64,000 nucleotides of DNA, from the NCBI RefSeq assembly GCF_014651675.1, contig NZ_BMXI01000020.1, forward strand, positions 1-64,000, given 5' to 3'. Positions 33,627-43,121 of this stretch are shown one piece after another (the stretch's first letter is position 1; every line of letters begins with the position of its first letter). The stretch is from Roseibacillus persicicus. Lineage in GTDB: Bacteria; Verrucomicrobiota; Verrucomicrobiia; Verrucomicrobiales; Akkermansiaceae. The notes under the pieces are model-generated. The model worked only from the letters and a program-made list of their open reading frames with translations. It searched no databases and was not told the DNA's origin. The translations under genes were made by a program, and so were the position numbers.

Positions 33627-35930
33627 ATGGATTCTCGTAAATTCTTTATCGTGCTACGCTCTCTCTTTCTCACTCTCTGCCCCCTGCTTCCGCTTTCGGC
33701 GGCTCAGTTACCCGACGCCATTGACGAGGTGATGGAATTCTACTGCTACGATTGCCACGGCTACGGAAAGAAAGAAGGAGGAATCAAACTGGACGACCTC
33801 TCGCTCGACGAAGATCATGGAGACCTCTGGGAGCGAGTCTGGCGCAACGTCCGTACGGGGATGATGCCACCCGCCGACGGGGATCCTCTCGATGCCGAAG
33901 AGCGCAAGGACCTGCTCGATTGGCTCGAGCGAAATCCGCTGGGCATCGACCGGACCAACCCTGACCCGGGACGGGTGACCGCCCGCCGCCACAATCGCGT
34001 GGAGTATCAGGCGACAGTGAAAGACCTGCTCGGCCTCGACTTCAATACTGCGGAGAACTTCCCCCCTGACGACACCGGCTACGGCTTCGACACCATCGGG
34101 GACGTTCTCACCATATCCCCCCTGCTCGCCGAACGTTACTTTGAGGCCGCCAAATCTCTCATGGCGCGCGCGGTGCAGGACCATGCCGCCAAGATGCCCG
34201 AAACCACCATCTACGCCCCGGGCTTCGTCGACCCCAGCAACAAGGAGGATACCGGGCGCTTTATCGAGTTTGCCCGCCCCCAGACCGTCGCCGCCAAGCG
34301 CTGGCTCGCCGACGAGGGTGAATACGAGGTCATCCTCAGCTACAAGGTCGAAGGCAGCGCCGCAGCCACTGACCACAGCGCCACTCTGGTGATGGCCGTA
34401 GACGGGAAAGAGTTGGCCCGCAAGGAACTGGGCTGGGATTTCCAGGACGGGCTGGTTCTGCGGGCGAAAGTCCCCCTCGAGGCAAAAGAGCATCAGTTCT
34501 CCCTCCAAATTCTGGCAGGACAAGCTCCCAAGCCCGGCCAGGGAGAGCTAGGAGTTGCCGTGCAGAACATGAGAATTGTGGGGCCGCTCGGCACCACGAA
34601 ACTCAGCTTTCCCGAAAGCTACCGCAAAGTCATCTCCGAGGAAAATCAACCCGCACACCGCTCCGAGTGGCCGGCCAAAACGAAAGCGGTCTTGCGTGAC
34701 CTGGCCTCCAAAGCCTGGCGCCGTCCAGTGCCCGATCACACCCTCGACCGCTTGACCGAAATCGCTCTGGAAGCAGCCGAGATCAGCGGAACCTTCGAGG
34801 CAGGGATCCGCCAGAGCGGCACTGCCATCCTGGCTTCTCCCCGCTTCTTGCTCCGCACCGAGATGGCCGCTACCGACGCGACCGGCGATTACCCGCTCAT
34901 TGACGAGTGGTCACTCGCGTCCCGCTTATCGTATTTTTTATGGTCATCTCTCCCCGACGACGAACTCCGCGAACAAGCCCGGGCGGGAACTCTGCGGGCA
35001 AACTTGGAGCAGCAGGTCGAGCGCATGCTGGAGGACCCCAAAAGCAATCGCTTCATCACCAACTTCGTAGGCCAATGGCTGCAGGCCCGGGATGTTGAGG
35101 AACTGGGCATGCGGCCCGAGGTCATTCTCCGCGTCCGCTTCAACGAGGGCCAACGGATGTTCAACAACAACCTGCGCAGGGATATGCGGGAAGAAACCGA
35201 GTCTCTTTTCCGCCACATTTTGCGAGAAAAACGCCCCGCCACCGAACTCATCTCCGCAGACTACACCTTCCTGAACAAACGGCTGGCCGACTTCTACGGC
35301 ATTGAAGGCGTAGAGAGCGAGAAGCTTGAGAAAGTCAAAGTCCCGGGCAATCGGGGCGGCATCCTGACCCAAGGGACCTTTCTCGTGGTCACCTCCAACC
35401 CCACCCGCACCTCGCCGGTCAAGCGGGGACTCTTTGTCTTGGACAACTTGTTGGGAACCCCTCCTCCACCCGCTCCTCCAAACGTGCCGGAGCTGGAAGA
35501 GTCGTCCCACGGAGGCAAAAAACTGACTATGAAGGAGCGTATGGTTGAACATCGCAAGAACCCCGACTGCCGCTCCTGCCACCAACGCATGGACCCCATC
35601 GGACTGGCATTTGAAAAATTCACCGCGGTCGGAACTTTCCGTGAGAAAGAAAACAACCTCCCCATCGAAACTGCTGGAGAGCTGGTGACCGGAGAGGAAT
35701 TCCAAGGAGTGGAAGAATTGAAGCAGGTGCTGGCCATCGACAAGAAAGACGACTTTCACCGCTGCCTGGCCGAGAAACTCCTCACCTACGCTCTCGGCCG
35801 CGGGGTGGAATACTACGACGCCCCTGCCATTGACGAAATCGTCGCCCGCATGGAGCAAAAGAACGGCACCCTCCATGAAGCCATCCTGGCTGTCATCGAT
35901 TCCGTTCCTTTCCAAAAACGCCGCCCCTAG
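33627..35930 (+). CDS. planctomycete-type cytochrome, DUF1587/1592/1588/1585 protein
   Basis: The protein is 767 residues from the ATG at 33627 (chosen for the signal peptide FFIVLRSLFLTLCPLLPLSAA; an in-frame ATG lies 36 bp upstream). An N-terminal c-type heme motif CYDCH begins the mature protein. DUF1587 has RRHNRVEYQATVKDLLGLD. DUF1595/1592 follows, including SYFLWSSLPDDELREQARAG. DUF1588 has NPTRTSPVKRG and the second CxxCH, CRSCHQRMDPIG. DUF1585 is C-terminal (LTYALGRGVEYYD). This family is abundant in Planctomycetes and Verrucomicrobia and usually lies beside a DUF1552 gene; none is present here. Probably periplasmic electron transfer or polysaccharide-associated; exact role unknown. 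Confidence 0.9.
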   Translation: MDSRKFFIVLRSLFLTLCPLLPLSAAQLPDAIDEVMEFYCYDCHGYGKKEGGIKLDDLSLDEDHGDLWERVWRNVRTGMMPPADGDPLDAEERKDLLDWLERNPLGIDRTNPDPGRVTARRHNRVEYQATVKDLLGLDFNTAENFPPDDTGYGFDTIGDVLTISPLLAERYFEAAKSLMARAVQDHAAKMPETTIYAPGFVDPSNKEDTGRFIEFARPQTVAAKRWLADEGEYEVILSYKVEGSAAATDHSATLVMAVDGKELARKELGWDFQDGLVLRAKVPLEAKEHQFSLQILAGQAPKPGQGELGVAVQNMRIVGPLGTTKLSFPESYRKVISEENQPAHRSEWPAKTKAVLRDLASKAWRRPVPDHTLDRLTEIALEAAEISGTFEAGIRQSGTAILASPRFLLRTEMAATDATGDYPLIDEWSLASRLSYFLWSSLPDDELREQARAGTLRANLEQQVERMLEDPKSNRFITNFVGQWLQARDVEELGMRPEVILRVRFNEGQRMFNNNLRRDMREETESLFRHILREKRPATELISADYTFLNKRLADFYGIEGVESEKLEKVKVPGNRGGILTQGTFLVVTSNPTRTSPVKRGLFVLDNLLGTPPPPAPPNVPELEESSHGGKKLTMKERMVEHRKNPDCRSCHQRMDPIGLAFEKFTAVGTFREKENNLPIETAGELVTGEEFQGVEELKQVLAIDKKDDFHRCLAEKLLTYALGRGVEYYDAPAIDEIVARMEQKNGTLHEAILAVIDSVPFQKRRP

Positions 35931-35951
35931 GACGCGGCGACCGAAACGGAA

Positions 35952-37838
35952 TCAGTCCACAGGAAGAGCCTTCAGAATCTCTTCCGTTTTGGGCTTTGCC
36001 TCGACTTGGGTGAGGTCCGCGTTCAACCACTTCTGGCGACCGTCGTTTTCCTGCGCGGAATTATCTTCCTCTTTCTCCAGCAAGACATCCTTGGTCACGA
36101 CCAGACCGACCTCTCCATTTTTTTCAATAGTATTGGAGGTCACCGTCAGCTTGGTGCCTTTATCCTGAGCAAAAACTCCACCCAACATATTGCCGGAAAT
36201 GAGATTGCCATTCACCAAGGCGTGGACTCCGGAGGAAGCGACGATGCCGACCTCGCGGTTGCGCTCGATGCTGGAACTCTCAACCCGGCACTCTTTCCCT
36301 GAAGAAGTCAGAAAAATCCCCGTGAGTCCATTGTCCTGAAAGCGGGAACGCTGCACCCACACCCGGGCCCCATCCCAAGCATCCAGCCCATGGTGCAAAT
36401 TGGCAGTGCAGCGCGACTCCTGAAGAATCGCCTCACTCCCCTCGCCTGTGACCGCGACTCCGTCCCAACCACAGCCCTTGATCTCAGTCGAAGTGATTTC
36501 GCACCGAGCGCCATCGATCACCGCGACCCCATGACCAGCCCCGTAGCTCACCTCACAATTTTCCAGAACAGCCTGTGCCCCTTGGATCAAAACAACAGGA
36601 AAGCGCTCATCGGCATTGGACACGCCCGAATGACGGATGGTCAGCCCGACAAGACGAGCAGGTGCGCCCTTGCCGGAAACCACCAGAACACTGCCCTCGT
36701 CCGAACTTGTTTCCAAAATTGTTTTGCCTTTCACCCCTTCGATGGAGACCCCGGCAGGCACCAGCAGGGACTCGGAATACTTTCCTTCGGACAAAATCAC
36801 TTTGTCGCCCGAGCGAGCTTGTTCGAGAGCTTCGGCCAAAGTCGGAACATCATCCGGAACCGCGAGGGTCTGGACATACGAAGACATCTTTTCATAGAGA
36901 GCCGCAGCCTTCTCGGAAGGCGCCAGACGCTGGGCTTCCCGCAGAAGATTCAACGCCTCCAAAGAGAACTCCCCATTGTCCAGAGCGAGAGCCTTCTCGT
37001 AAATCTCGTCGGCCTCCTGCCGATATCCCAATAAAATCAGCTTGGCCTCCGCGACTTCCTTCTCAAATTCTGGCAAGCGAGGGTTCTCGGGATCGACTTT
37101 GGCAAGTTCTTCCGTCTTCGCGACCAAGACCTCCCACTGCTCTTCAATGCGCGCTTGCTCGATCCCCTCGGAAAGGCTCGCGATCTCATCGAGGCGCCGG
37201 TTCTCTTTCATGGACTCGGCAAAAGCCTTCAGCTGCTCATCGTCAGGCTCCATCGCGAGGACTTTTTTCATCTGCTCCTCAGCCTCATCCCACTCGCGCT
37301 TGTCGATGTGTGACTGCACATTGCCGAGAGCGAAGCGCACCTGCATGCGGCGCTCCACCTCCTGCTCGATCTCCACCGTCTTCAGACCTTCCAACGCCTC
37401 CTGCGACTTGGGCTTCAGCTTCAGAATGTCTTCGTAGATTTTTTCAGCCACTCCCCAGTTCCGCAAGTCGACCGCCTCGGCCGCTTCCGGCAAACGCGCC
37501 TCCGCAGCCCGCAACTTGTCCTGTCTTTCTAAAAATTTCGGACCGAGAACCACTCCTCCTCCAACCAATCCCACCAGCAACAGCCCCACGAATAGACCGG
37601 CAACGATCTTCTTCTTTTTAGGCTGATGACGCTCCGCCACGACGAGGGCTTCTTCGAAGCGAGCCAATTCCAGCTCGTAATTCGCCCTCTTCTCCGCCGT
37701 ATCCGCCTCATCGCGAAGGCGTTGCATATGCTTACGGACTTCCTCGAAGGCACGCTGATAGTTATCGACTGTTTCGCCGCGTTTGAGGCCGAGCACTTTG
37801 ACTGCCTCCTCGTAGGACATTCCGCTTTCTGATTTCAT
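35952..37838 (-). CDS. membrane-anchored TPR and right-handed beta-helix protein
   Basis: The protein is 628 residues from the ATG at 37838, just after the nadE stop (upstream in-frame codons overlap nadE). N-terminal cytoplasmic helical region (MSYEEAVKVLGLKRGETVDNYQRAF and beyond) resembling J-domain-like helices. Membrane span at about 77-97 (KKIVAGLFVGLLLVGLVGGGVVLG). Then Glu-rich TPR-like helices (about 110-310), and a C-terminal beta-helix (about 330-600) with short rungs such as DGVAVTGEGSEAILQESRC and GIFLTSSGKECRVESSSIER. Domain order parallels the kinase at 5530, lacking the kinase. Function unknown. Confidence 0.82.
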   Translation of the reverse strand: MKSESGMSYEEAVKVLGLKRGETVDNYQRAFEEVRKHMQRLRDEADTAEKRANYELELARFEEALVVAERHQPKKKKIVAGLFVGLLLVGLVGGGVVLGPKFLERQDKLRAAEARLPEAAEAVDLRNWGVAEKIYEDILKLKPKSQEALEGLKTVEIEQEVERRMQVRFALGNVQSHIDKREWDEAEEQMKKVLAMEPDDEQLKAFAESMKENRRLDEIASLSEGIEQARIEEQWEVLVAKTEELAKVDPENPRLPEFEKEVAEAKLILLGYRQEADEIYEKALALDNGEFSLEALNLLREAQRLAPSEKAAALYEKMSSYVQTLAVPDDVPTLAEALEQARSGDKVILSEGKYSESLLVPAGVSIEGVKGKTILETSSDEGSVLVVSGKGAPARLVGLTIRHSGVSNADERFPVVLIQGAQAVLENCEVSYGAGHGVAVIDGARCEITSTEIKGCGWDGVAVTGEGSEAILQESRCTANLHHGLDAWDGARVWVQRSRFQDNGLTGIFLTSSGKECRVESSSIERNREVGIVASSGVHALVNGNLISGNMLGGVFAQDKGTKLTVTSNTIEKNGEVGLVVTKDVLLEKEEDNSAQENDGRQKWLNADLTQVEAKPKTEEILKALPVD

Positions 37839-37848
37839 GGGGGTGAAG

Positions 37849-39486
37849 TTAACCTTGGAAGTTCTGCACGATTGGCATGCGACGTCCAATCCCGAAAGCC
37901 TTTGATGTCACTCGTAAGCCGGGGGCAGCTTGATGCCTTTTCCACTCGTTGAGGTCAACTCTCCTTTGCACCCACCGGACGATAGACTCCTCAAATTCAT
38001 GGTGTTCGATGATATCAGAAGCACTCATGTGCTGCTCCACGTAGAGCTCCAGGATTCCATCCAACACCTCGTAGGGAGGCAGGGTATCCTGGTCTTTTTG
38101 GTCTGGGGCCAACTCCGCGCTGGGCGGCTTTTCAATAGTAGACCACGGGATGACTTCACGCTCGCGATTCATCCACCGGGCCAACTCGTAGACCCGCGTC
38201 TTGGGCAAGTCCGAGATCACAGCCAACCCACCGCACATGTCTCCATACATCGTGCAATACCCCACGGCCAATTCGCTCTTATTCCCTGTGGTGAGGAGCA
38301 TTCCGCCTGTTTTGTTGGAAAGCGACATCAGGAAGAGCCCCCGCACCCTCGCCTGCATGTTTTCCTCGGTGACATCTTCTTCCGCTCCATCGAAAACGGG
38401 CTTCAAGGCCCCCTTGGCAGCCTCAAAGACTTCGCCAATTGGGACCTCTTCACACCGAATGCCCAAGTTGCGCGCCAATGCCATTGAATCACTGATACTG
38501 CCCTCCGAACTGAAGCGGCTCGGCATTGTCAGGCCTCTCACATTTTCAGAACCCAGAGCGTCTGCCGCCAGCGCAGCCACCATTGCGGAGTCGATGCCCC
38601 CACTGAGCCCCAGACAAGCCTCGCGAAAGCCGCATTTGGTCGCATAGTCCCGCAACCCCAGCACCAGAGCCTCATACAGCTGGGCATTCTCATTCAATTC
38701 GGGCCAGATCACGCCCTCCTTCCTGGTGCCCACATCGACCACTTCCACTTCTTCCCGAAAGCCCGCCAAACTCGCCATCACCTCCCCCTGGCCATCGACC
38801 ACCGCCGAATGACCGTCAAAAATCAGCTGATCCTGCCCCCCGACGGCATTGCAATAGACCAGAGGAATACCAGCCTTCTTCGCCACGGATGCAAAGAGGT
38901 CCCGTCGCGCAACGGGCTTGTTGAGAGCGAAAGGAGAAGCACTCAGATTGACAACCACATCCGCGCCCAAGGCAGTCAGCTCCGCCACCGGATCGCGCTC
39001 GTAAAGAGGCCGATAGAGAAAATCCTCGGTCCAGATATCCTCGCAGACCGTCACCCCTACCTTTCGGCCTTTGAATTCAATGACCCGACACTCTTCACCT
39101 GGCTCAAAGTAGCGCCACTCGTCAAAAACATCATAGGTCGGTAAAAGGGTCTTCCAAATCCGCTCGCGAATCTCCCCCTCCTCCAACCAGGCAACCGCAT
39201 TGCGAAACGGTCGCGCCGGCCGCTTGCCGCATCGATCCACAAAGCCAACCAACAACGGCACCTCACCCACCTCGCCAGCGAGATAGTCGAGCGCTTGCAG
39301 GCAACGGGGCACAAATTGGCTTTTAAAAACCAAGTCCCGGGGCGGATAACCCACGAGTGAAAGCTCCGGCGTCACCACCAGCTCCGCGCCCTTTTCCAGC
39401 GCTTCGCGGTAGCCAGCCAGAATTCGTTTTGCATTACCGGGGAAGTCCCCCACTACCGCATTGATTTGAACAAGCGCAATCTTCAT
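37849..39486 (-). CDS. nadE: glutamine-dependent NAD+ synthetase
   Basis: A 545-residue two-domain enzyme. The N-terminal nitrilase-type amidase (1-255) has the Glu-Lys-Cys triad: Glu in VVTPELSLVGYPP, Lys in RIWKTLLPTYDVFDE and Cys in VTVCEDIWTEDF. The C-terminal NAD synthase domain has the P-loop LGLSGGIDSAMVA near 290. It makes NAD+ from deamido-NAD with ATP and ammonia released from glutamine. Length is normal for the long form. A 15-bp palindrome lies 70 bp upstream. Confidence 0.97.
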   Translation of the reverse strand: MKIALVQINAVVGDFPGNAKRILAGYREALEKGAELVVTPELSLVGYPPRDLVFKSQFVPRCLQALDYLAGEVGEVPLLVGFVDRCGKRPARPFRNAVAWLEEGEIRERIWKTLLPTYDVFDEWRYFEPGEECRVIEFKGRKVGVTVCEDIWTEDFLYRPLYERDPVAELTALGADVVVNLSASPFALNKPVARRDLFASVAKKAGIPLVYCNAVGGQDQLIFDGHSAVVDGQGEVMASLAGFREEVEVVDVGTRKEGVIWPELNENAQLYEALVLGLRDYATKCGFREACLGLSGGIDSAMVAALAADALGSENVRGLTMPSRFSSEGSISDSMALARNLGIRCEEVPIGEVFEAAKGALKPVFDGAEEDVTEENMQARVRGLFLMSLSNKTGGMLLTTGNKSELAVGYCTMYGDMCGGLAVISDLPKTRVYELARWMNREREVIPWSTIEKPPSAELAPDQKDQDTLPPYEVLDGILELYVEQHMSASDIIEHHEFEESIVRWVQRRVDLNEWKRHQAAPGLRVTSKAFGIGRRMPIVQNFQG

Positions 39487-39555
39487 AGCAATTTATCACA
39501 CCCCCGAACCAAGAGCGGCGGCCCGCGCACAATAGCGGCGATCGGCGACAGATAA

Positions 39556-39570
39556 ACCCTGATTCAGGGT
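39556..39570. promoter_or_regulatory. palindrome upstream of nadE
   Basis: ACCCTGA-T-TCAGGGT, a perfect 7-1-7 inverted repeat, lies 70 bp upstream of the nadE start in a 205-bp gap without genes. It looks like a dimeric repressor site; I do not recognise the regulator. Confidence 0.35.
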
Positions 39571-39691
39571 CATTGCGAACTTTCGAAAAAACAAGCGGCC
39601 ACCAGCCCTTCACCTCCGCTCCCTTTCGTTGAAAGAGAAGCCGTCCTTTTCATTTTCTCTCTCGAGCAGCTCAGTGTGATTCACTGCGACA

Positions 39692-40087
39692 TCAATCAAA
39701 GCCAGCAAGCGATCCTGATCTGATCGTCGCGGTAAAGAGACCTGACACCCCCATGCAGAGGTGCCACAGGCCATAAATCGACGGGAGCGCTGGCAAAATG
39801 ATGATTCGATTCGTCCACACCGTGAAGCCTCCGCTCACTAGCCAGCCGACAAAAAGGGCGCCACCAGCCAGCGACAGATAACCAACTCCTTTCCATATTC
39901 GCCCGCAACTCTCGTGACGGATGAAGCGGACTCGCTCCCGGAACAATTGGCGATAAAGAGATTCAGCCTGAGCTCGCGTGGCCCCATTCACCACAAGGCG
40001 CTTCGTAACGGTCTCCCGGGATTCACCCCAAAAGACCTGACGGCGAACGAGATCTTCATATTTGGCTACCAGCTCCGAATCGGTCAT
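39692..40087 (-). CDS. small membrane protein of unknown function
   Basis: A 131-residue protein. The N-terminal 65 residues are charged and helical (MTDSELVAKYEDLVRRQVFW, ending RFIRHESCGR). Two membrane segments follow: VGYLSLAGGALFVGWLVSGG and IIILPALPSIYGLWHLCMGVSGLF. It starts 9 bp after the truB stop and is the last gene of the nrnA-truB group. I recognise no family. Confidence 0.65.
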   Translation of the reverse strand: MTDSELVAKYEDLVRRQVFWGESRETVTKRLVVNGATRAQAESLYRQLFRERVRFIRHESCGRIWKGVGYLSLAGGALFVGWLVSGGFTVWTNRIIILPALPSIYGLWHLCMGVSGLFTATIRSGSLAGFD

Positions 40088-40096
40088 GGCTCGGCC

Positions 40097-40822
40097 TCAG
40101 GCTCCGCGCATCAGCGAAATCTCGGCCAAGCTGATGAAGGAATTGACGAGGTCGGCGCGATCTTCGTTCTTCAACTGATCGACTGTAATCGCCCGCTCGA
40201 GCGTGAATTTGCCAGACCGCGTGCGGCGCAAGGCACTGAGGTGAGCTCCGCATCCCAAATCCGCTCCGATATCATGAGCATAAGTCCGAACATAGAACCC
40301 CTTCGAGCACTGCACCACGAAGTCCACTTCAGGTAACTCGATGCGGGAAATCTCATAGCCCGTGACGTAGATCGGCCGCGGTTCACGCACCACTTCCTGC
40401 CCCTTTCGAGCCAGTTTGTAGAGCGGGACGCCATCCTTCTTGATCGCCGACACCATCGGGGGAATCTGCTCAAAGTGACCGGTGTATTTGGCGAATGTTT
40501 CCCGGACACCCTCCTCACTCACCTCATCATAGGGGCGCTCTTCTACAATTTCCCCCTTGGCATCCTGAGTATTGGTCGTGGCTCCCAGCGTGAGCGAGCC
40601 CACGTATTCCTTGTCTTCGCTCATCAGCAAATCCTGGATTTTAGTGGCTTTACCAATCACCAGCATCAGCAAGCCTGTCGCCATCGGGTCAAGAGTCCCG
40701 CAATGCCCGATTTTCTTAATACCCAGGGAGCGACGCGCAATGGCGACCACATCATGGGAAGTCATGTCCTGAGCCTTGTCGACTAAGAGAACACCGCTTG
40801 GAATTTGTTCGTTCTGATCCAT
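40097..40822 (-). CDS. truB: tRNA pseudouridine-55 synthase TruB
   Basis: A 241-residue enzyme that makes pseudouridine at position 55 of the T loop. The N-terminal signature SGVLLVDKAQDMTSHDVV and the catalytic HCGTLDPMATGLLML (catalytic Asp in GTLDP) are clear, as is ATNTQDAKGEIVEE. It is in the compact size range for truB, with little of a C-terminal PUA domain. It lies 16 bp after nrnA. The usual infB-rbfA neighbours are not in the window. Confidence 0.96.
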   Translation of the reverse strand: MDQNEQIPSGVLLVDKAQDMTSHDVVAIARRSLGIKKIGHCGTLDPMATGLLMLVIGKATKIQDLLMSEDKEYVGSLTLGATTNTQDAKGEIVEERPYDEVSEEGVRETFAKYTGHFEQIPPMVSAIKKDGVPLYKLARKGQEVVREPRPIYVTGYEISRIELPEVDFVVQCSKGFYVRTYAHDIGADLGCGAHLSALRRTRSGKFTLERAITVDQLKNEDRADLVNSFISLAEISLMRGA

Positions 40823-40838
40823 CTATTTGTAAAATTGT

Positions 40839-41828
40839 TTAGCGACTCGCCGCTTCTTTCAAAGCCGTCACCACTTTCTCGCGGGCTTCCTCAATTGGGC
40901 CGTCCAAGCGCGCCCCTGCGGCCAGAATATGCCCCCCGCCGCCAAACAGCCCGCACAACTCGCTGACGTTAACCTCAGTGGTCTTTGACCGAGTGGAAAC
41001 CCGGATGGTCCCATCGCTGATTTCTTCGAAAAAGACACAAGCGACCACCTCATCAATCCCGCGCATCACATCGACCAAGCCTTCGCTGTCTCCCGGCCGA
41101 TATCCAACCTCCTGCTTCATCGCCATCGTCAGCGACCACCAGGCAAGGCGCCCATCCTCACTACGCTCCAGGGTCTCCAGAAGCAGGCGCAACAGCTCGA
41201 CCCGACGGCAGGGAAAATTCTGATAAGTCATGCGATTGACCTCCGCCACGTCCAATCCCGCCTTCAACAAATCAGCCACCATCTCATGGGTCCGGGCGGT
41301 CGTATTGGCATATTGAAAAGACCCGGTATCGGTCGAAGCACCCACATACAGCGCCACTCGGGCACTTGCGGGCAACTCCCAACCTGCAGACTTTGCCAAC
41401 TCCCAAACCATTTGCGCGGTCGCAGGCGATTCCGCATCAACCCACACATGGTCGCCATAACACTCATTGGTGATGTGGTGATCGATCGTCACCTGAACCG
41501 CGTCTTTCGGAATCAATGCCAAAACATCTTCGCCCAGACGTTCACGATTCGCAGTATCCAGCGCCACGAAGACCTCCGCCTCGCAGTCATCAAGCTCGCC
41601 TGCCCGACCAATCGGATTGACGGATTCCTTTTCGAGAAAAGCCAAGTTCTCCGGCACCCCATCCTGATGAAGGTAGCGCACCGTTTTCCCCAAGCCCTCC
41701 AGGATCAACCCCAGCCCCAACATGGAGCCGATCGCATCGCCATCAGGTCGCAGATGACTGCTGATTGCGAAGGTTTGATGCCCCTCGAAAAGAGAGACCA
41801 GAGCATCCTTGGAAGTAGCTTGAGACAT
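40839..41828 (-). CDS. nrnA: DHH/DHHA1 oligoribonuclease/pAp phosphatase (NrnA-like)
   Basis: A 329-residue DHH-family phosphoesterase. Metal-binding motifs: HLRPDGDAIGSMLGL near 21 and VTIDHHITNECYGD near 115. The C-terminal DHHA1 domain has the LFGGGGHILAAGARL glycine stretch. NrnA degrades short oligoribonucleotides and dephosphorylates 3'-phosphoadenosine 5'-phosphate. It is the first gene of a leftward operon with truB, a pairing common in bacteria. Confidence 0.93.
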   Translation of the reverse strand: MSQATSKDALVSLFEGHQTFAISSHLRPDGDAIGSMLGLGLILEGLGKTVRYLHQDGVPENLAFLEKESVNPIGRAGELDDCEAEVFVALDTANRERLGEDVLALIPKDAVQVTIDHHITNECYGDHVWVDAESPATAQMVWELAKSAGWELPASARVALYVGASTDTGSFQYANTTARTHEMVADLLKAGLDVAEVNRMTYQNFPCRRVELLRLLLETLERSEDGRLAWWSLTMAMKQEVGYRPGDSEGLVDVMRGIDEVVACVFFEEISDGTIRVSTRSKTTEVNVSELCGLFGGGGHILAAGARLDGPIEEAREKVVTALKEAASR

Positions 41829-42233
41829 AAGGGGCCCGAATCCTCAACACAGCAAAGCCTGCCAAGCAAGACCGGAAAAACATTATCCAGCGAAAGCCCT
41901 CTCCCGAACATCCGCGCTCTCGCTAAAAAAACGAAAAAAATGCCAAGCGCCGCAGCAGCAGAAACGACCCAATCTTTTTTAAAAAACGCCGCCTCAGCTT
42001 TTAGAAAAACATCTTGAAAGATTCTACAAAGACTTCAAAGCAAACCTGAGCGTCAAACATTTACAATCGTAACAACATGCAACAAATCAGATGTCATAAA
42101 ATGAAAGAAGAGGAACACCGAAAAACATGAAACCAAACTCAGGAAATTTCATCTAACAGGTTAGCGAAAATTTATCTAACAATTAATTCATGTTGACCAT
42201 TTGCAAAACTATAAACTAAAACACTTATGTTCC
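41829..42233. other. AT-rich intergenic region upstream of the PEP-CTERM gene
   Basis: A 405-base gap with no credible gene. Its right half is strongly AT-rich, with A-tracts and two copies of ATCTAACA about 23 bp apart (near 42150 and 42173). TTGACC at 42193-42198 followed by TATAAA/CTAAAA could be the promoter of the PEP-CTERM gene, but spacing is ambiguous. Confidence 0.5.
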
Positions 42234-43076
42234 ATGAAGACTAAACTGATCATAAAAACATTTGCATTCACATCTCTAGCAGCACTCTCGACGCTTTCAG
42301 CGCAGGGAGCTGTTCTTTCGGGACCCGGCATACTAGACTTCAATCACAAAGCTCGTCAGCCGGGCTCCAATGCTCTTGCAGTTGTCAACATCGCAGACCT
42401 GACTCCTCACCAGGAAGTATTCACATCAGGCACAACGACTTGGACCCATTCCCTCAGCGGCTTCTCTCAGGTGAGAACATCTCTGGGGATCGCTACGTTG
42501 GTTGACGTCCAGCTTGCCCCCTATACCCAGATGGATGGCAACAGCTTGAGCTTTGGACGGGAAATAACAACCGAGGTCCTGGTGGCAGGGTCGAGCTTAA
42601 CCGACCCGCTCAACACTTTGGCTGGGTCTAGCGTCCTCCAGAGTTGGAACTCGACCGCAGCGGTAGCCGCAGACATTACAGCCGGCCAGACGTATCGAAT
42701 TTCCTTTGATGTCGATACACTCAGCGGCATTCCAGTCGATCTCTTCTCGACTTCCACAGCACAGTTCACTGGCAACGGGCTTCAGAATAGCGCCGGCGGA
42801 CTGCTAAGCGCAATTGACCTGCTCGGCCTCATTACTGTGGGCGGAGCTTCTACCGATACCATCACCTTTGAAACGGTAGCGACCCAGGACCTCACTTCAG
42901 TGGGGTTTAACTTCGCAGCTTCAGCAGTTGCCGACGTCTCCGCCTTGGGAGGGACAGCTGCAAACCAGAACCTGATCTCATTCAGCAATTTCACCGTCAC
43001 CCCGGTCCCCGAACCCTCGGCGGCCTTTCTCTCTCTCGCGGCTTCGCTACTTCTTGTCAGCAAGAGGCGCAGATAG
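42234..43076 (+). CDS. PEP-CTERM sorting domain protein
   Basis: The protein is 280 residues from the ATG at 42234 (starts a signal peptide, ending about AQGA). The mature part is a beta-rich secreted domain with Ser/Thr. The C-terminus is the sorting tripartite signal: VPEPSAAFLSLAAS, a short hydrophobic span, and KRRR. Such proteins are processed by exosortase and exported to the surface or matrix. The TIGR04073 protein at 63731 belongs to the same exosortase world. A terminator follows. Confidence 0.92.
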   Translation: MKTKLIIKTFAFTSLAALSTLSAQGAVLSGPGILDFNHKARQPGSNALAVVNIADLTPHQEVFTSGTTTWTHSLSGFSQVRTSLGIATLVDVQLAPYTQMDGNSLSFGREITTEVLVAGSSLTDPLNTLAGSSVLQSWNSTAAVAADITAGQTYRISFDVDTLSGIPVDLFSTSTAQFTGNGLQNSAGGLLSAIDLLGLITVGGASTDTITFETVATQDLTSVGFNFAASAVADVSALGGTAANQNLISFSNFTVTPVPEPSAAFLSLAASLLLVSKRRR

Positions 43077-43121
43077 ACTCTGCAACAAAGGGAAACCTCA
43101 TTTACATACTTCATAAAAGAT

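Noticed and set aside
34944-35915. 323-codon minus-strand frame opposite the DUF1592 gene, and 33708-34523
   Set aside because: The plus-strand protein shows clear domains across the whole stretch; the antisense frames have none.
36575-37621. 348-codon plus-strand frame opposite the TPR/beta-helix gene
   Set aside because: Ser/Arg/Pro-rich antisense translation without recognisable domains.
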